Shown here: positions 25,643 to 34,783 of the stretch, piece by piece
How the letters are laid out: the number at the start of each line of letters is the position of its first letter
Numbering within the stretch: position 1 is the stretch's first letter
NCBI RefSeq assembly: GCF_001984575.1
Contig: NZ_LZNS01000001.1
Span: 3,345,881 to 3,409,880, forward strand
Direction: 5' to 3'
Source: Streptomyces sp. MP131-18
GTDB taxonomy: Bacteria > Actinomycetota > Actinomycetes > Streptomycetales > Streptomycetaceae
DNA: 64,000 bases
Notes under the pieces: model-generated
Database searches by the model: none
What the model was told of the DNA's origin: nothing
Seen by the model: the letters and a program-made list of their open reading frames with translations, nothing else
Made by a program: the position numbers and the translations under genes

Positions 25643-28321
25643 ATGCGTTTCGGGGTTCTGGGACCACTTCGGGTGACGGCCGCCGATGGGCGCGCCGTGC
25701 GGGTGCCCGAGGCGAAGGTGCGGGCGGTGCTGGCGAATCTGCTGATGCACGAGGGCCGGCCGGTGCCGGCGGCCCGCCTGATCGACGACGTGTGGGACGG
25801 CGAACGGCTGCCCGCCCGCCCCGGCGCCGCGCTCCAGGCGAAAGTGTCGCAGCTGCGCAGGGCGCTGGAGGCTGCCGGTCCTGGCGGCCGGGACCTGGTG
25901 GTGTCGGGGCCGTCCGGCTACGCGCTGCTGGTGGCCGGAGCGGAGGTCGACGCGATCCGATTCGCGGAGTTGCTGGCGCAGGCCAGGTCGTACGGCACCG
26001 ATCCGCGGCGCCGCGCGGCGCTGCTGGACGAGGCGCTGGAGCTGTGGCGGGGTCCTGCGTTCGCCGACTTCGCGGACGCGCCGTTCGCCCGTCCGGCGAT
26101 CATGCGCCTTGAGGAGGAGCGGCTGGCTGCCCAGGAGGAACGCGCCCACGCGCGCCTCGCGCTGGGCGAGCACGACGCGCTGCTGCCCGAGCTGACCGGT
26201 CTGGTGGCCCGGCATCCGCTGCGCGAACGGCTGCGGGCCCTCCAGTTGAAGGCGCTGTACCGCACGGGGCGGCAGGGCGAGGCGCTGGAGAGCTTCGAGG
26301 AGCTGCGGCGGCGCCTGCGGGACGAACTGGGGGCCGACCCGGGGCCCGAGGTGGTCGCCGTGCACCAGGCCGTGCTGCGGCAGGACCCGTTGCTCGACGC
26401 ACCGCCCGCGGCGCCGCCCGGTCGCCGGGCGCTTGCGGTGCTGCCCGCGCCGCTGAACGGCCTGATCGGGCGGGAGAGCGCGGTCGACGAGGTGGCGGCC
26501 CTGCTGTCGGCGCACCGGATGGTGACGCTGACGGGGCCGGGCGGGGTCGGCAAGACGCGGCTCGCGCTCGCGGTGGCCGACCGGCTGACGGACCGGTTCC
26601 CGCAGGGCACGGCGCTGGTGGAGCTGGCGGCGGCGCCCGCGCGGCCCGAGGCGGTGACGGACGCGGTCGCCGCGGCGCTCGGCACGCGGCACGGCGACCG
26701 GCTCGCGGCGGAACTCGGACCGGGCGAACGGCTGCTGGTGCTGGACGGCTGCGAGCCCGTGATCGAGCAGGCCGCCGAGCTGGCCGAACGCCTGCTGCGG
26801 GCCGCGCCGGGGCTGCGGGTCCTGGCGACGAGTCAGCTGCCGGCCGGTATCTCCGGCGAGGCGCTGTGGGCCGTTCCGCCGCTGGACGTTCCCCCGCCGG
26901 ATGCGGCGCCGCGGGCGGTCCAGGAGGCGGGCGCCGTCCGGCTGTTCGCGGCGCGGGCGGCGGCGGCCGCGCCCGGGTTCGCCCTGGGGGCGGACAACGC
27001 GGCGGCCGTCGCGGCGGTCTGCCGGCGCCTCGACGGGGTGCCGCTCGCGCTTGAGCTGGCCGCGACCCGCGTGCGGGCGCTGGGCGTGCAGCGGCTGGCC
27101 GACCTGCTGGACGACAGGTTCCGGGTGCTCACACAGGGCGCGCGGAACGCGCCGGCGCGCCAGCGCACGCTGCGCGCGGTGCTCGACTGGAGCTGGGAGC
27201 CGCTGGACGAGCCGGAGCGCGCCGTGCTGCGCCGGCTGGCCGTGCACCCGGGCGGCGCTTCGCTGAACGCGGTGGAGGCGGTCTGCTCGGACGGCGGCCC
27301 CGAGTCGTTCGGGAAGGGGCCTGGCGGGGTGGTCTCCGAGGAGCCGGGCGATGTGCTGGAGCCGCTGGCCCGGCTGGTGGACCGGTCCCTGGTGACGATG
27401 ACCGAGACGGAGCACGGCCCGCGGTACCGGCTGCTCGAATCGGTCGCGGCGTACGGGGTCGAGAGGCTGCGCGAGGCCGGCGAGCACGCCGAAATGGTGC
27501 GCCGGCGCGACGCGTATTACACGATGCTGGCCGAGTGCGCCGAGGCGTATCAGCGGATCGGCAGCGAGGGCGAGTGGCTCGCCGTGCTCGACACCGAGAC
27601 GGGCAACCTGCGCGCGGCGCTCGACGGCGCGCTGCTGCGGCGGGACGCCGCGCTCGCGCTGCGGCTGGTGACCGCGCTCGCCTGGTACTGGGTGCGGCGC
27701 GGGCGGTGCGGTGAGGCCGACAGGTCGCTGGCGGACGCGCTCGGCATCGTCGGCGAGAGCACGACCCACGACGATGACGGGCCGTCGGCCGCGGGTCCTT
27801 GCGGGGAGGCGCTGCCCTCCGGCACGCGGGAGCGTGCCGTTGCGTGGCGGTCCGGGCTCGGGTTGCTCGACCGGACCGCCCCGTACGAGGGACGCCCCTT
27901 CGCCGAGTTGGGTCTCGGCCTGGTGGCCCGCAGGACCGGGCGGCTCGAACCGGCGGAGCGGCACCTGAACGCGGCGCTCGACTGGTGCGGCCAGGACGGC
28001 TTCCTGACGGTGGAGGCGCTGGTGCTGACGGAGCTCGGCTTCGCCGCCGAGTTGCGCGGTGCCCCCGAGGAGGCGCTGGCGCGGCACGGCAAGGCCCTCG
28101 CCGCGGCACGGGCCGCGGGCGACGCGCGGGCGGTCGGCTATGCGCTCGAAGGGCTTGCGGGGGCGCACGCGCTGGCGGGTGACGGCGGCACGGCGGCGCG
28201 CCTGCTCGAAGAGGCGACAGCAGCGCGCGCCGGGGCGGGCGCGCCGCCGTCGCCCGCCGAGCGCGGCGACGTGGACCGGGTCACCGCGGCGGTGTCCGCG
28301 GCGCTCGACCCGGCGCGATGA
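25643..28321 (+). CDS. AfsR/SARP-type regulator with BTAD, NTPase and TPR-like regions
   Basis: An 892-residue regulator. Residues 1-95 form an OmpR-type winged helix (MRFGVLGPLRVTAADGRAV, then AALQAKVSQLRRALE). About 96-245 is the bacterial transcriptional activation domain. An NB-ARC/STAND NTPase spans about 270-600, with P-loop LTGPGGVGKTRLAL and Walker-B-like LLVLDG. The C-terminal region is TPR-like helical (FAELGLGLVARRTGRLEPAE). Proteins of this type activate secondary metabolism or transport genes. It is divergent from the FMN reductase, its closest candidate target; no biosynthetic cluster is nearby. Only 61 bp separate its stop from the convergent NmrA-like gene. Confidence 0.92.
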   Translation: MRFGVLGPLRVTAADGRAVRVPEAKVRAVLANLLMHEGRPVPAARLIDDVWDGERLPARPGAALQAKVSQLRRALEAAGPGGRDLVVSGPSGYALLVAGAEVDAIRFAELLAQARSYGTDPRRRAALLDEALELWRGPAFADFADAPFARPAIMRLEEERLAAQEERAHARLALGEHDALLPELTGLVARHPLRERLRALQLKALYRTGRQGEALESFEELRRRLRDELGADPGPEVVAVHQAVLRQDPLLDAPPAAPPGRRALAVLPAPLNGLIGRESAVDEVAALLSAHRMVTLTGPGGVGKTRLALAVADRLTDRFPQGTALVELAAAPARPEAVTDAVAAALGTRHGDRLAAELGPGERLLVLDGCEPVIEQAAELAERLLRAAPGLRVLATSQLPAGISGEALWAVPPLDVPPPDAAPRAVQEAGAVRLFAARAAAAAPGFALGADNAAAVAAVCRRLDGVPLALELAATRVRALGVQRLADLLDDRFRVLTQGARNAPARQRTLRAVLDWSWEPLDEPERAVLRRLAVHPGGASLNAVEAVCSDGGPESFGKGPGGVVSEEPGDVLEPLARLVDRSLVTMTETEHGPRYRLLESVAAYGVERLREAGEHAEMVRRRDAYYTMLAECAEAYQRIGSEGEWLAVLDTETGNLRAALDGALLRRDAALALRLVTALAWYWVRRGRCGEADRSLADALGIVGESTTHDDDGPSAAGPCGEALPSGTRERAVAWRSGLGLLDRTAPYEGRPFAELGLGLVARRTGRLEPAERHLNAALDWCGQDGFLTVEALVLTELGFAAELRGAPEEALARHGKALAAARAAGDARAVGYALEGLAGAHALAGDGGTAARLLEEATAARAGAGAPPSPAERGDVDRVTAAVSAALDPAR

Positions 28322-28382
28322 CCCCGCCGCCGCGCCCGCCCCGGCGTTCACGCCCGCGTGCGGCCCGCGTTCCTGCTCCGGC

Positions 28383-29213
28383 TCACGTCCATGCTCCGGC
28401 CGCGGCGGCGCGGGCGGCCCAGTCGGCGAACGGGACCGGTTCGCGCCCGAGCGCGCGCCGCACGCCGTCCGCGAGCTGCGCGGTGTGCCCCGCGCGGTGC
28501 AGGGCGAACAGGCCGTCCAGCACGTCGATGAAGACCGGTGGCACTCCCCCGGCCGCCAGCTCCGTGCGGTACCGCTCCGGCGTCAGCTCCTCGTAGCGGA
28601 TCTCCCGGCCCGCGGCACCGGCGATGACCTCGACGGCCCCGCGCCACGACAGGTCGTCCGCTCCCGACAGTTCGTACACCTCCCCCACATGCCGGTCCGT
28701 GGTCAGCGCGGACACGGCGATCTCGGCGATGTCCTCGACATCGATGAACGGCTCGGGCACGTCCCCGATGGGCAGCGCGATCCGTCCCCGCCGCAGCGGT
28801 TCCCGCCACAGGTCCTCGTCGAAGTTCTGATTGAAGTTGTTCGGCCGCAGCAGCGTCCACTCCGCGCCGGAGGCGGTGACGGCCCGTTCCGCCTCCGCCA
28901 TTCCGAGGCTGTAACCGGCGGCCCTGGACGCCTCGATGCCGCGCCCGGACAGCACCACGAACCGCCGGACCCCCGCCGCCACGGCCAGGTCCACGAAAGG
29001 GGGCGCGAATGCGGGATCGTCGTGCGCCACGAGGTAGACGGCGCGCACGCCGGTCAGCGCCGGCTTCCATGTGTCGGCCCGCTCCCACTCGAAGCGCACG
29101 TCGCCGGAACGGGATGCCGCGCGCGGGTCGAGTCCTTCGGCGCGCAGCCTGCGCACGACGCGTCGCCCGGTCTTGCCGGTCGCGCCCAGCACCAGAATGT
29201 CGTTGTCGTTCAT
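28383..29213 (-). CDS. NmrA-like NAD(P)-binding protein
   Basis: A 276-residue atypical short-chain dehydrogenase. The Rossmann motif is ILVLGATGKTGRRVVRRL. AEWTLLRPNNFNQNFDE and DVEDIAEIAVSAL are typical of NmrA/NAD(P)H:quinone-oxidoreductase-2-like proteins. It may be a redox sensor or reductase. The ATG at 29213 has GAGGG just upstream. An AraC-type regulator starts 81 bp away on the other strand, and that arrangement usually marks regulator and target. Confidence 0.88.
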   Translation of the reverse strand: MNDNDILVLGATGKTGRRVVRRLRAEGLDPRAASRSGDVRFEWERADTWKPALTGVRAVYLVAHDDPAFAPPFVDLAVAAGVRRFVVLSGRGIEASRAAGYSLGMAEAERAVTASGAEWTLLRPNNFNQNFDEDLWREPLRRGRIALPIGDVPEPFIDVEDIAEIAVSALTTDRHVGEVYELSGADDLSWRGAVEVIAGAAGREIRYEELTPERYRTELAAGGVPPVFIDVLDGLFALHRAGHTAQLADGVRRALGREPVPFADWAARAAAAGAWT

Positions 29214-29280
29214 GCCCTCAAGGCTCGCGGTTCGCGGCGGCCGAGCCCATGGCCGGCCGTTCGCGGCGCATGCCCGGCCG

Positions 29281-29286
29281 TACGGT
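29281..29286 (+). promoter_or_regulatory. -10 box of a leaderless promoter for the first AraC gene
   Basis: TACGGT is followed by eight bases and the ATG at 29295, without a Shine-Dalgarno sequence. Confidence 0.5.
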
Positions 29287-29294
29287 TGGGGCTC

Positions 29295-30185
29295 ATGGAC
29301 CCCTTCGACGATCTGCTCCGCGGCGTGTGCACCGACGGCGCCGTGGTCGACCTGACGCGGCTCACGCCGCCGGACGCGCCCCGGCTCGGCGCGGGCGATG
29401 TGATGACCCTGTGCGTTCCGTTGCGCGGGGCGGGCCGCCTCGCGGGCCGGGAGCTGCGGCTCGGCGAGACGGCAATCGTCCGCGGCCCGGAACCGTTCGA
29501 CGCCGACGGCGATATGACGCTGCTCGTCGGCAGGTGCCGGCTGCGCGGCGAGATGCAGCACCGTCTGCTGCGCGTGCTGCCGCGGATGCTGGTCGTGCCG
29601 GACGATCACGACTGCGCCGGGATGCGCGACTACGTGGCGGCCCATCTGACACGGAAGGGGCCGGGACGGCAGATCGTGGTCGACCGGCTGCTCGACTGGC
29701 TGCTGGTGTGCACGCTGCGCGACTGGTTCGACCGGCCCGGGGCCGAACCGCCCGGCTGGTACCGGGCGCTGGGCGACGAAGTGGCGGGTCCCGCGCTGAT
29801 CGCGCTGCACCGGTCCCCAGAGCGTTCCTGGACGCTGGCCGCGCTGGCGGCGGAGGCGGGAGTATCGCGCACGACGCTGGCGAAGCGTTTCACCGAGGCG
29901 GTCGGCGAAGCCCCGCTCGCCTATCTGACCGGCCTGCGGATGACCCTGGCCGCGGACCTGCTGGCCGAAAGCCCGGCGTCGACGGTTGCGGCCGTCGCGC
30001 GGCGCGTCGGATACGCCGATCCGTTCGGCTTCAGCGCCGCGTTCAAACGGGTGCGCGGGCTCAGCCCGAGTGAGCACCGGGCGGCGGTGCTGCGCGGCGG
30101 CGCGGCGTCCGGCGCGGACCGGGACGGGGACGCGGACGGCATCTACAGCTGGAACCAGACCGTCTTGCCCGAGCCGGGCACGTGA
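29295..30185 (+). CDS. AraC family regulator (cupin-6 type)
   Basis: A 296-residue regulator. The N-terminal half matches AraC-type cupin-6 effector domains (LLRGVCTDGAVVDL, LLVCTLRDWFD). The C-terminal double helix-turn-helix is ERSWTLAALAAEAGVSRTTL and AAVARRVGYADPFGFSAAFK, then RGLSPSEHR. It is divergent from the NmrA-like gene, its likely target. Its last 43 bases overlap the end of the convergent RsbW-like gene. Confidence 0.92.
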   Translation: MDPFDDLLRGVCTDGAVVDLTRLTPPDAPRLGAGDVMTLCVPLRGAGRLAGRELRLGETAIVRGPEPFDADGDMTLLVGRCRLRGEMQHRLLRVLPRMLVVPDDHDCAGMRDYVAAHLTRKGPGRQIVVDRLLDWLLVCTLRDWFDRPGAEPPGWYRALGDEVAGPALIALHRSPERSWTLAALAAEAGVSRTTLAKRFTEAVGEAPLAYLTGLRMTLAADLLAESPASTVAAVARRVGYADPFGFSAAFKRVRGLSPSEHRAAVLRGGAASGADRDGDADGIYSWNQTVLPEPGT

Positions 30186-30568
30186 TGGCAGACCTCCCAC
30201 TTGCGGGCGCAACGTGTCACCAGCAGCAGGCCGCGGCCGCGTTCGTCGTCCGAGGGGGGCGCCTGGTCCGGCAGGCGTGGCTCGCCGGGGGCGCGATCGT
30301 GGACGTTGACCTGGAGGTCACCGTCGGGTGACCAGCAGGCGTGCACGTCGACCGGCGGCGGCGACGGGCAGTCGAGCGACGCCTTGATGGCGTTGCTCAC
30401 GACCTCGGACGTCAACAGGACGGCGGTCTCGATGAGTTCCGCATTGGCCGGGACGGCGCTTGACAGTGCGGTGCGCATCGCCTGACGGGCGTTTCGCACC
30501 CACACGGGGTGCGCCGGGAAGCGCAAGGTGAAGTCGGCGGTCCCGGACCGCGTGGGGACAAGACACAT
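30143..30568 (-). CDS. RsbW-like ATP-binding regulator (HATPase)
   Basis: A 141-residue protein of the GHKL anti-sigma/serine-kinase family that is abundant in Streptomyces. The N box is LLTSEVVSNAIKAS, the G1 box is VHDRAP, and the G2 box is DERGRGLLLV. It probably binds ATP and an anti-sigma antagonist or sigma factor. No partner anti-sigma antagonist is encoded next to it, so it may act with partners elsewhere. GAGGAG lies upstream of the ATG. Confidence 0.88.
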   Translation of the reverse strand: MCLVPTRSGTADFTLRFPAHPVWVRNARQAMRTALSSAVPANAELIETAVLLTSEVVSNAIKASLDCPSPPPVDVHACWSPDGDLQVNVHDRAPGEPRLPDQAPPSDDERGRGLLLVTRCARKWEVCHHVPGSGKTVWFQL

Positions 30569-30798
30569 AGGAAGCTCCTCGGTTGCTCAGAAAGCCGCAC
30601 ACCACTACGAGTGCCTCGTCACGCCCGCGCCAACCGCGGAGATGTGGTTCGTCCCCACGCGGTGGCGCGCGCCACAGCGCGCGCGCCGGGCGCATGCGCG
30701 GGGTGCACGATGCGAAGGGGGCCGCATGTGCCGGACGATGAATATTTGCGAGTCCCGAGTACATGTTCAATCCTCCTGCGTTGCCGGACCGTCAGCGA

Positions 30799-30804
30799 TA
30801 GAGT
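30799..30804 (+). promoter_or_regulatory. -10 box of a leaderless promoter for the second AraC gene
   Basis: TAGAGT is followed by seven bases (CACGGAC) and the ATG at 30812. The 243-bp divergent region shows no other clear signal. Confidence 0.6.
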
Positions 30805-30811
30805 CACGGAC

Positions 30812-31777
30812 ATGGATGTCCTGGCAGACGTCCTCGCGGCCATGCGCACCGGGGGCTCCGTATCGGCCCGTGCCGAAATGCGCGCTCCCTGGGGGCTGAG
30901 GTTTCCCGCCACCGAGGGGGCCGCGTTCCACGTGGTACTCCGCGGAACCTGCTGGCTCGTGACACCGAACGGACCGGAAGGGGCGGAAGGGGCGGCCCGT
31001 CCGGCGGCAGAGCCCCTCGCCCTGGCGCCGGGCGACGTGCTCCTGCTGCGGGACGGCCGGGCGCACGGGCTCGCCCACGACCCGGCGGGCGCACTGACCA
31101 AGTTCGCCCCCGCGCGGCAGGAGCCATCGGCACCGATAGGGCACCTGGAGATCGACGGCCCCGGACCGCGCGCGGTGTTGCTGTGCGGCGCGTATCAGCT
31201 GTCCCGCTCCCGCGTGCACCCCCTCATGCGCGCGCTGCCCGAAATACTGCACCTCCCCGGGCGGCACGGCGCGCTCCACTCGATAACGGAGCTGCTCGGC
31301 GCGGAGCTCGACGAACGGCGCCCCGGCCGCGACGGCATCGTGCCCGCGCTCGTGGACGCGATGCTGCCCTACGTCCTGCGCGCCTGGGCCAGCGGGCGGC
31401 AGGAGCCCGCCGGCTGGGCGGCCGCCCTCACCGATCCCGCGGTGGGCCGCGCCCTGGAGGCCATCCACGCCGAGCCCGCCCGCACGTGGACCGTCGAGGA
31501 CCTGGGCGCGTGCGGCGGGCTGTCGCGCTCGGTGTTCGCGCAGCGCTTCACGGCGCTCGTCGGCTCCTCGCCCCTGGCCTATCTGACGTGGTGGCGCATG
31601 ACCATCGCCGGCCGCCTGCTGCGCGACTCCGACGCGCCACTCGGCACGGTCGCCCGACGCGTCGGCTACCGCTCGGAATTTGCTTTCGCCAAAGCGTTCA
31701 AGCGTGAGTACGGCACCGCGCCGGGCCGCTACCGGCGGGAGCACGCCGGGCGCGGAACGCCCCGGCCGGCCACGTAG
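30812..31777 (+). CDS. AraC family regulator (cupin-6 type), paralogue
   Basis: A 321-residue regulator with the same plan as the one at 29295: a cupin-6 effector region (AFHVVLRGTCWLV, LLRDGRAHGLAHD) and a C-terminal double helix-turn-helix (ARTWTVEDLGACGGLSRSVF; VARRVGYRSEFAFAKAFKRE; APGRYRRE). The two share similar recognition helices but clearly differ, so they are old paralogues. No clear target gene adjoins it; downstream is a 377-bp gap. Confidence 0.92.
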   Translation: MDVLADVLAAMRTGGSVSARAEMRAPWGLRFPATEGAAFHVVLRGTCWLVTPNGPEGAEGAARPAAEPLALAPGDVLLLRDGRAHGLAHDPAGALTKFAPARQEPSAPIGHLEIDGPGPRAVLLCGAYQLSRSRVHPLMRALPEILHLPGRHGALHSITELLGAELDERRPGRDGIVPALVDAMLPYVLRAWASGRQEPAGWAAALTDPAVGRALEAIHAEPARTWTVEDLGACGGLSRSVFAQRFTALVGSSPLAYLTWWRMTIAGRLLRDSDAPLGTVARRVGYRSEFAFAKAFKREYGTAPGRYRREHAGRGTPRPAT

Positions 31778-32154
31778 CGCGGGCCGCACCAGCCAGTCAC
31801 CACCGGTCGGCCCTGACGGCGGCGCATCCGCCGCTCCGGGCCGGACCGGCCGTTCGACCAGCTCGAAGCGAGCACCGCGGCCGCACGCGGTGTGGCGCGT
31901 CCGGTGAACGTCGCGGCGAACAATCCCCAGGCTGTGGAAACCGGCGAGCGTGCGGCTGTCGGTGACGGACGGACCGGCGTCCGGTCCTGCGTATGCCCGC
32001 ATGAAGAGATACGCCGAGCATCCGCGTCCCGGGCGACGGCGCGGGCACCGAGCGGCCGTGGGACCAGTCAGCGTCCATCGGGCCCCTCGCCCTGCACGCC
32101 CCACACGCCCCACATGCCCTGCTCGCCCTGTCCCGCGCCGTCGCCCGGCGGCCC
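31778..32154. other. Gap without a supported gene
   Basis: No open reading frame here shows coding-like codon use or a recognisable motif on either strand. No strong hairpin or repeat was found. It may hold remains of a deleted AraC target gene, but I could not identify any. Confidence 0.5.
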
Positions 32155-32559
32155 TCACGCGGCCACCGGCAGCGGCCCGATGCAGTCGGCGACCCGCGCA
32201 CGGAGCAGGCGGTACGCCTCGCGGCGGCGACGCGGCGGGCCCGGGGGCCGGGGCACGGCCCGCGGGCGGGAGATGGTCTGACCGTGCCGGAACTGCTCAC
32301 GGGTCAGGTCGATCTCCACACCGTTGGGCAGGCGATTCCACCAGTGGTGGCCGACCGGGCGGCCGACGAGGTGCACATCGCCGAGCACCAGATCGCCGCC
32401 GAATATGTCGTGGATGACGAGAGCCGTGATGTCGCAGTGTCCCCACGCCGGATTGTCCGGGCTCCAGGGGGAGCGGAGCATGTCGTCGGGCGAGCAGGTG
32501 TCCGCGGCCCAGCCGGTGCGGAGGGCGGCGGCGATGTCGGTGAGAGTCCACGGCGCCAT
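32155..32559 (-). CDS. YunG-like protein
   Basis: A 134-residue protein matching the YunG family of unknown function. Motifs are DTCSPDDMLRSPWSPDNPAWG, CDITALVIHDIFGGDLVLGD and HHWWNRLPNGVEIDLTREQF. The conserved Cys, His and Asp residues suggest a papain- or transglutaminase-like arrangement, but no activity is known to me. CAGGCT six bases before the ATG may be a leaderless -10 box. Confidence 0.8.
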   Translation of the reverse strand: MAPWTLTDIAAALRTGWAADTCSPDDMLRSPWSPDNPAWGHCDITALVIHDIFGGDLVLGDVHLVGRPVGHHWWNRLPNGVEIDLTREQFRHGQTISRPRAVPRPPGPPRRRREAYRLLRARVADCIGPLPVAA

Positions 32560-32659
32560 GTGCTCAGCCTGCCACCCGGCACTGACAATCCCGGGCCCGT
32601 GCCGGCGCCCCTCGGCCGGACGCCGGCGGACCAGGGCCGGGACGGGCCGCGGGCCCGCC

Positions 32660-33271
32660 TCAGCCCTCCGCGCCCGTCGCCGCTCCGGCGGCCCGGCGCA
32701 CGTGGCAGGCGGCGAGGTGGTCGTTGACCAGGCCGCACGCCTGCATCAGGGCATAGGCGGTCGTGGGGCCGACGAAGCGGATGCCGCGCTTCTTCAGCGC
32801 CGAGGACAGCGCCACCGACTTCGGCGTGGTCGCGGGTATGTCGGCCGTGCCCCGGGGCGCGGGCAGGTCTGCGGGCTCCGGCGCGTACGACCAGATCAAC
32901 TCCGTCAGCTCGCCCGGCGCCCACTCGGCAATGATCCTGGCATTGGCGATCGTGGCCTCGATCTTCAGCCGGTTGCGAATGATGCCGGTGTCGCCCAGCA
33001 ACCGGGCCACGTCCCCGTCGGTGAACAAGGCCACCTTCGCGATGCCGAACCCGGCGAATGCCGAACGGAAGCCCTCCCGGCGGCGCAGGATCGTCAGCCA
33101 GGACAGACCCGACTGGAACGCTTCGAGGCACAGCCGCTCGAACAGCGCGTCGTCGCCCAGGACCGGGCGCCCCCACTCGCTGTCGTGATACTCCAGGTAG
33201 TCCTCCGGGCCCACGCCCCACGGGCAGCGCAGCAGCCCGTCGGGACCCGCCATGGCAGGCGTCGATTTCAT
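32660..33271 (-). CDS. tag: DNA-3-methyladenine glycosylase I
   Basis: A 203-residue base-excision repair enzyme that removes 3-methyladenine. Family motifs are RCPWG, YLEYHDSEWGRPVLGDDALF, EAFQSGLSWLTILRRREGFR, ANARIIAE and RFVGPTTAYALMQACGLVNDH. The zinc ligands correspond to the N-terminal Cys and the C-terminal H-x-x-x-C-H segment (DHLAACHV). Length and order fit the Tag family. Confidence 0.95.
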   Translation of the reverse strand: MKSTPAMAGPDGLLRCPWGVGPEDYLEYHDSEWGRPVLGDDALFERLCLEAFQSGLSWLTILRRREGFRSAFAGFGIAKVALFTDGDVARLLGDTGIIRNRLKIEATIANARIIAEWAPGELTELIWSYAPEPADLPAPRGTADIPATTPKSVALSSALKKRGIRFVGPTTAYALMQACGLVNDHLAACHVRRAAGAATGAEG

Positions 33272-33429
33272 ATCTCAGAGTGTGCCGGACGGCTCTGACA
33301 ACGGGCCGGGCCCCGGCAGGCTGCCCGGCGTGCCCGCGCCCCGCGCCACGGCCACGGCTCCCGCGCCTCGTCGACCGCCACCCGGACGACGCGGCTTCAC
33401 CACGGGCCGCCCGCCGGGCAGAGGCCGCA

Positions 33430-33463
33430 CCCGTTCGCCCGCCCCGCGGGGCGGGCGAACGGG
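33430..33463. terminator. Perfect 34-bp palindrome
   Basis: Arms 33430-33446 and 33447-33463 are exactly complementary. The palindrome lies 27 bp past the stop of the small CxxC protein gene on the minus strand and upstream of tag, so it most likely ends that transcript. Confidence 0.85.
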
Positions 33464-33489
33464 CCGGGGCGAACGGGCCGGGGCGAGGG

Positions 33490-33696
33490 CTATGGCACTT
33501 CGCGCAGGTAGAGGGCGCCGCAGCTGTGGCAGTCGGGCTCGGCCGTGCTGCCCCACTCGCCGTCCGGCAGGGTTCCGGCGTCCTCGCGGAGCGCCCGTCC
33601 GCACATCGCGACGTGGCCCTCGCCCCGGACCATGTGCCAGATCTTCACCGACTCCGGCCGCTCCTCCTCGTACTCGGCGCGCATCAAATGCAGCAT
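33490..33696 (-). CDS. Small CxxC protein of unknown function
   Basis: A 68-residue protein beginning MLHLMRAEYEEERPESVKIW. It has a Cys at HVAMCGRAL and a CxxC in CHSCGALYL, which could form a zinc ribbon. I do not recognise the family. The ATG at 33696 is chosen because GGAGGTGC lies nine bases upstream; a longer frame to 33753 has no support. Confidence 0.7.
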   Translation of the reverse strand: MLHLMRAEYEEERPESVKIWHMVRGEGHVAMCGRALREDAGTLPDGEWGSTAEPDCHSCGALYLREVP

Positions 33697-33801
33697 GCCT
33701 CCGCACCTCCGCTCTGTCTCCCGGCCCTTCCATCCTCGGACGGTCCGCGCCACTCGGCGACCGCAGCACCCGGGCCCGGGGCCCGCGCCCGGGGCCGGGC
33801 C

Positions 33802-34695
33802 TCAGCCCGCGGCCACCGCGTCCCCCCTCGCGTGCCGCGGTGGGTCCTGCGTCGCCTGCCAGGTCTCGTGCCTGCCGCGCACCCGCCGCCAGAGGGCGGC
33901 CCGTTCCCCTTCGTCCGTGTCCGCGAGGGTCAGCCCGAAGATGTCGGCCAGCGCGGAGAACCAGTCGGCCGCCGTGGTCAGTTCGCGCTCTCTGCGCCCC
34001 GTGGCGTCCCGCCTGTTCAAGACGCAGCCGCGCAGCATGTCCACCCCTTCCGCGTCCCGGCGGATCACCGAGGCGGTACGGACGAACGGCGAGTCGGGCG
34101 CCGTGGACAGCTCCCTGTGGCGCGCCGCGAAGTCCCCCGGCCGCGCGGGCTCCGCCGCGAAGTCCATGCCCGCGCAGGTGACGCCGTCCGTCACGTCGAG
34201 CCGCCACCCGCCCGGCTCGGCCGACGAGGGCCGCAGCCCGTATGCGAAGGGCTCCTGACGCCAGGTGCCGGTCCGCAGCGGCAGCGGCTCGTAGGGCCCG
34301 TCCCCCAGCCCGACGTCCACGAGCCACTCCTCGCCCTCGCAGGTGACGGTCAGCGCCAAGTGGCTCGCGTCGGCGCCGGGGGCCGGGGCCGACGCGTTCG
34401 CGTGGACGCCGCCGCGGTGCCACACCACGGGGTAGCCCAGCGCGCGCAGGAGGGCGGCCAGCGCACCGTTCAGGTGGAAGCAGTATCCGCCACGTCCGCG
34501 CAGCACGCGGGCCACGGACTCCGCCGGACTCACCGCCGTGATCCGGCCGAGGTGGATATCGAGCGTTTCGTACGGCACCCGTTCCAGATGTGCCGACTGC
34601 ACGGCGCGCAGCGCCGCGAGGGACGGCCGCCCCAAGTCCGGCACGCCCAGCCGGCGGAGGTACCGGCGCACATCGGCCTTTTGCATCTTCTCCAC
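33802..34695 (-). CDS. Arylamine N-acetyltransferase
   Basis: A 297-residue NAT family enzyme that transfers acetyl from acetyl-CoA to arylamines or related acceptors. The Cys-His-Asp triad is visible: Cys72 in RGRGGYCFHLNG, His112 in ADASHLAL, and Asp127 in WLVDVGLGDGP. VPYETLDIHLGR is a further family block. The GTG at 34695 is favoured because GGGAGG lies eight bases upstream; an ATG at 34686 is possible. The operator at 34784 lies 89 bp upstream of this start but fits the opposite-strand promoter better. Confidence 0.92.
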   Translation of the reverse strand: MEKMQKADVRRYLRRLGVPDLGRPSLAALRAVQSAHLERVPYETLDIHLGRITAVSPAESVARVLRGRGGYCFHLNGALAALLRALGYPVVWHRGGVHANASAPAPGADASHLALTVTCEGEEWLVDVGLGDGPYEPLPLRTGTWRQEPFAYGLRPSSAEPGGWRLDVTDGVTCAGMDFAAEPARPGDFAARHRELSTAPDSPFVRTASVIRRDAEGVDMLRGCVLNRRDATGRRERELTTAADWFSALADIFGLTLADTDEGERAALWRRVRGRHETWQATQDPPRHARGDAVAAG

Positions 34696-34744
34696 ATCAA
34701 CCGCCTCCCACGACAAGTGTTGCGCACATGCCCTACGCCACCTG

Positions 34745-34775
34745 TTGACAGTTCCTCCCCGCGCCCCAGCATTCT
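34745..34775 (+). promoter_or_regulatory. Promoter reading towards the GH5 remnant
   Basis: A perfect TTGACA -35 box (34745-34750) is followed by AGCATT after 17 bases, or CATTCT after 19 bases. The operator palindrome begins about ten bases downstream, where transcription would start. This is the classical layout of a repressed promoter. Confidence 0.6.
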
Positions 34776-34783
34776 CCCCCCTT

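Noticed and set aside
31797..32300. Long minus-strand frames over the gap after the second AraC gene
   Set aside because: They run through the YunG-like gene in another frame, are Arg/Pro-rich, and show no motif. They look like GC-driven open frames.
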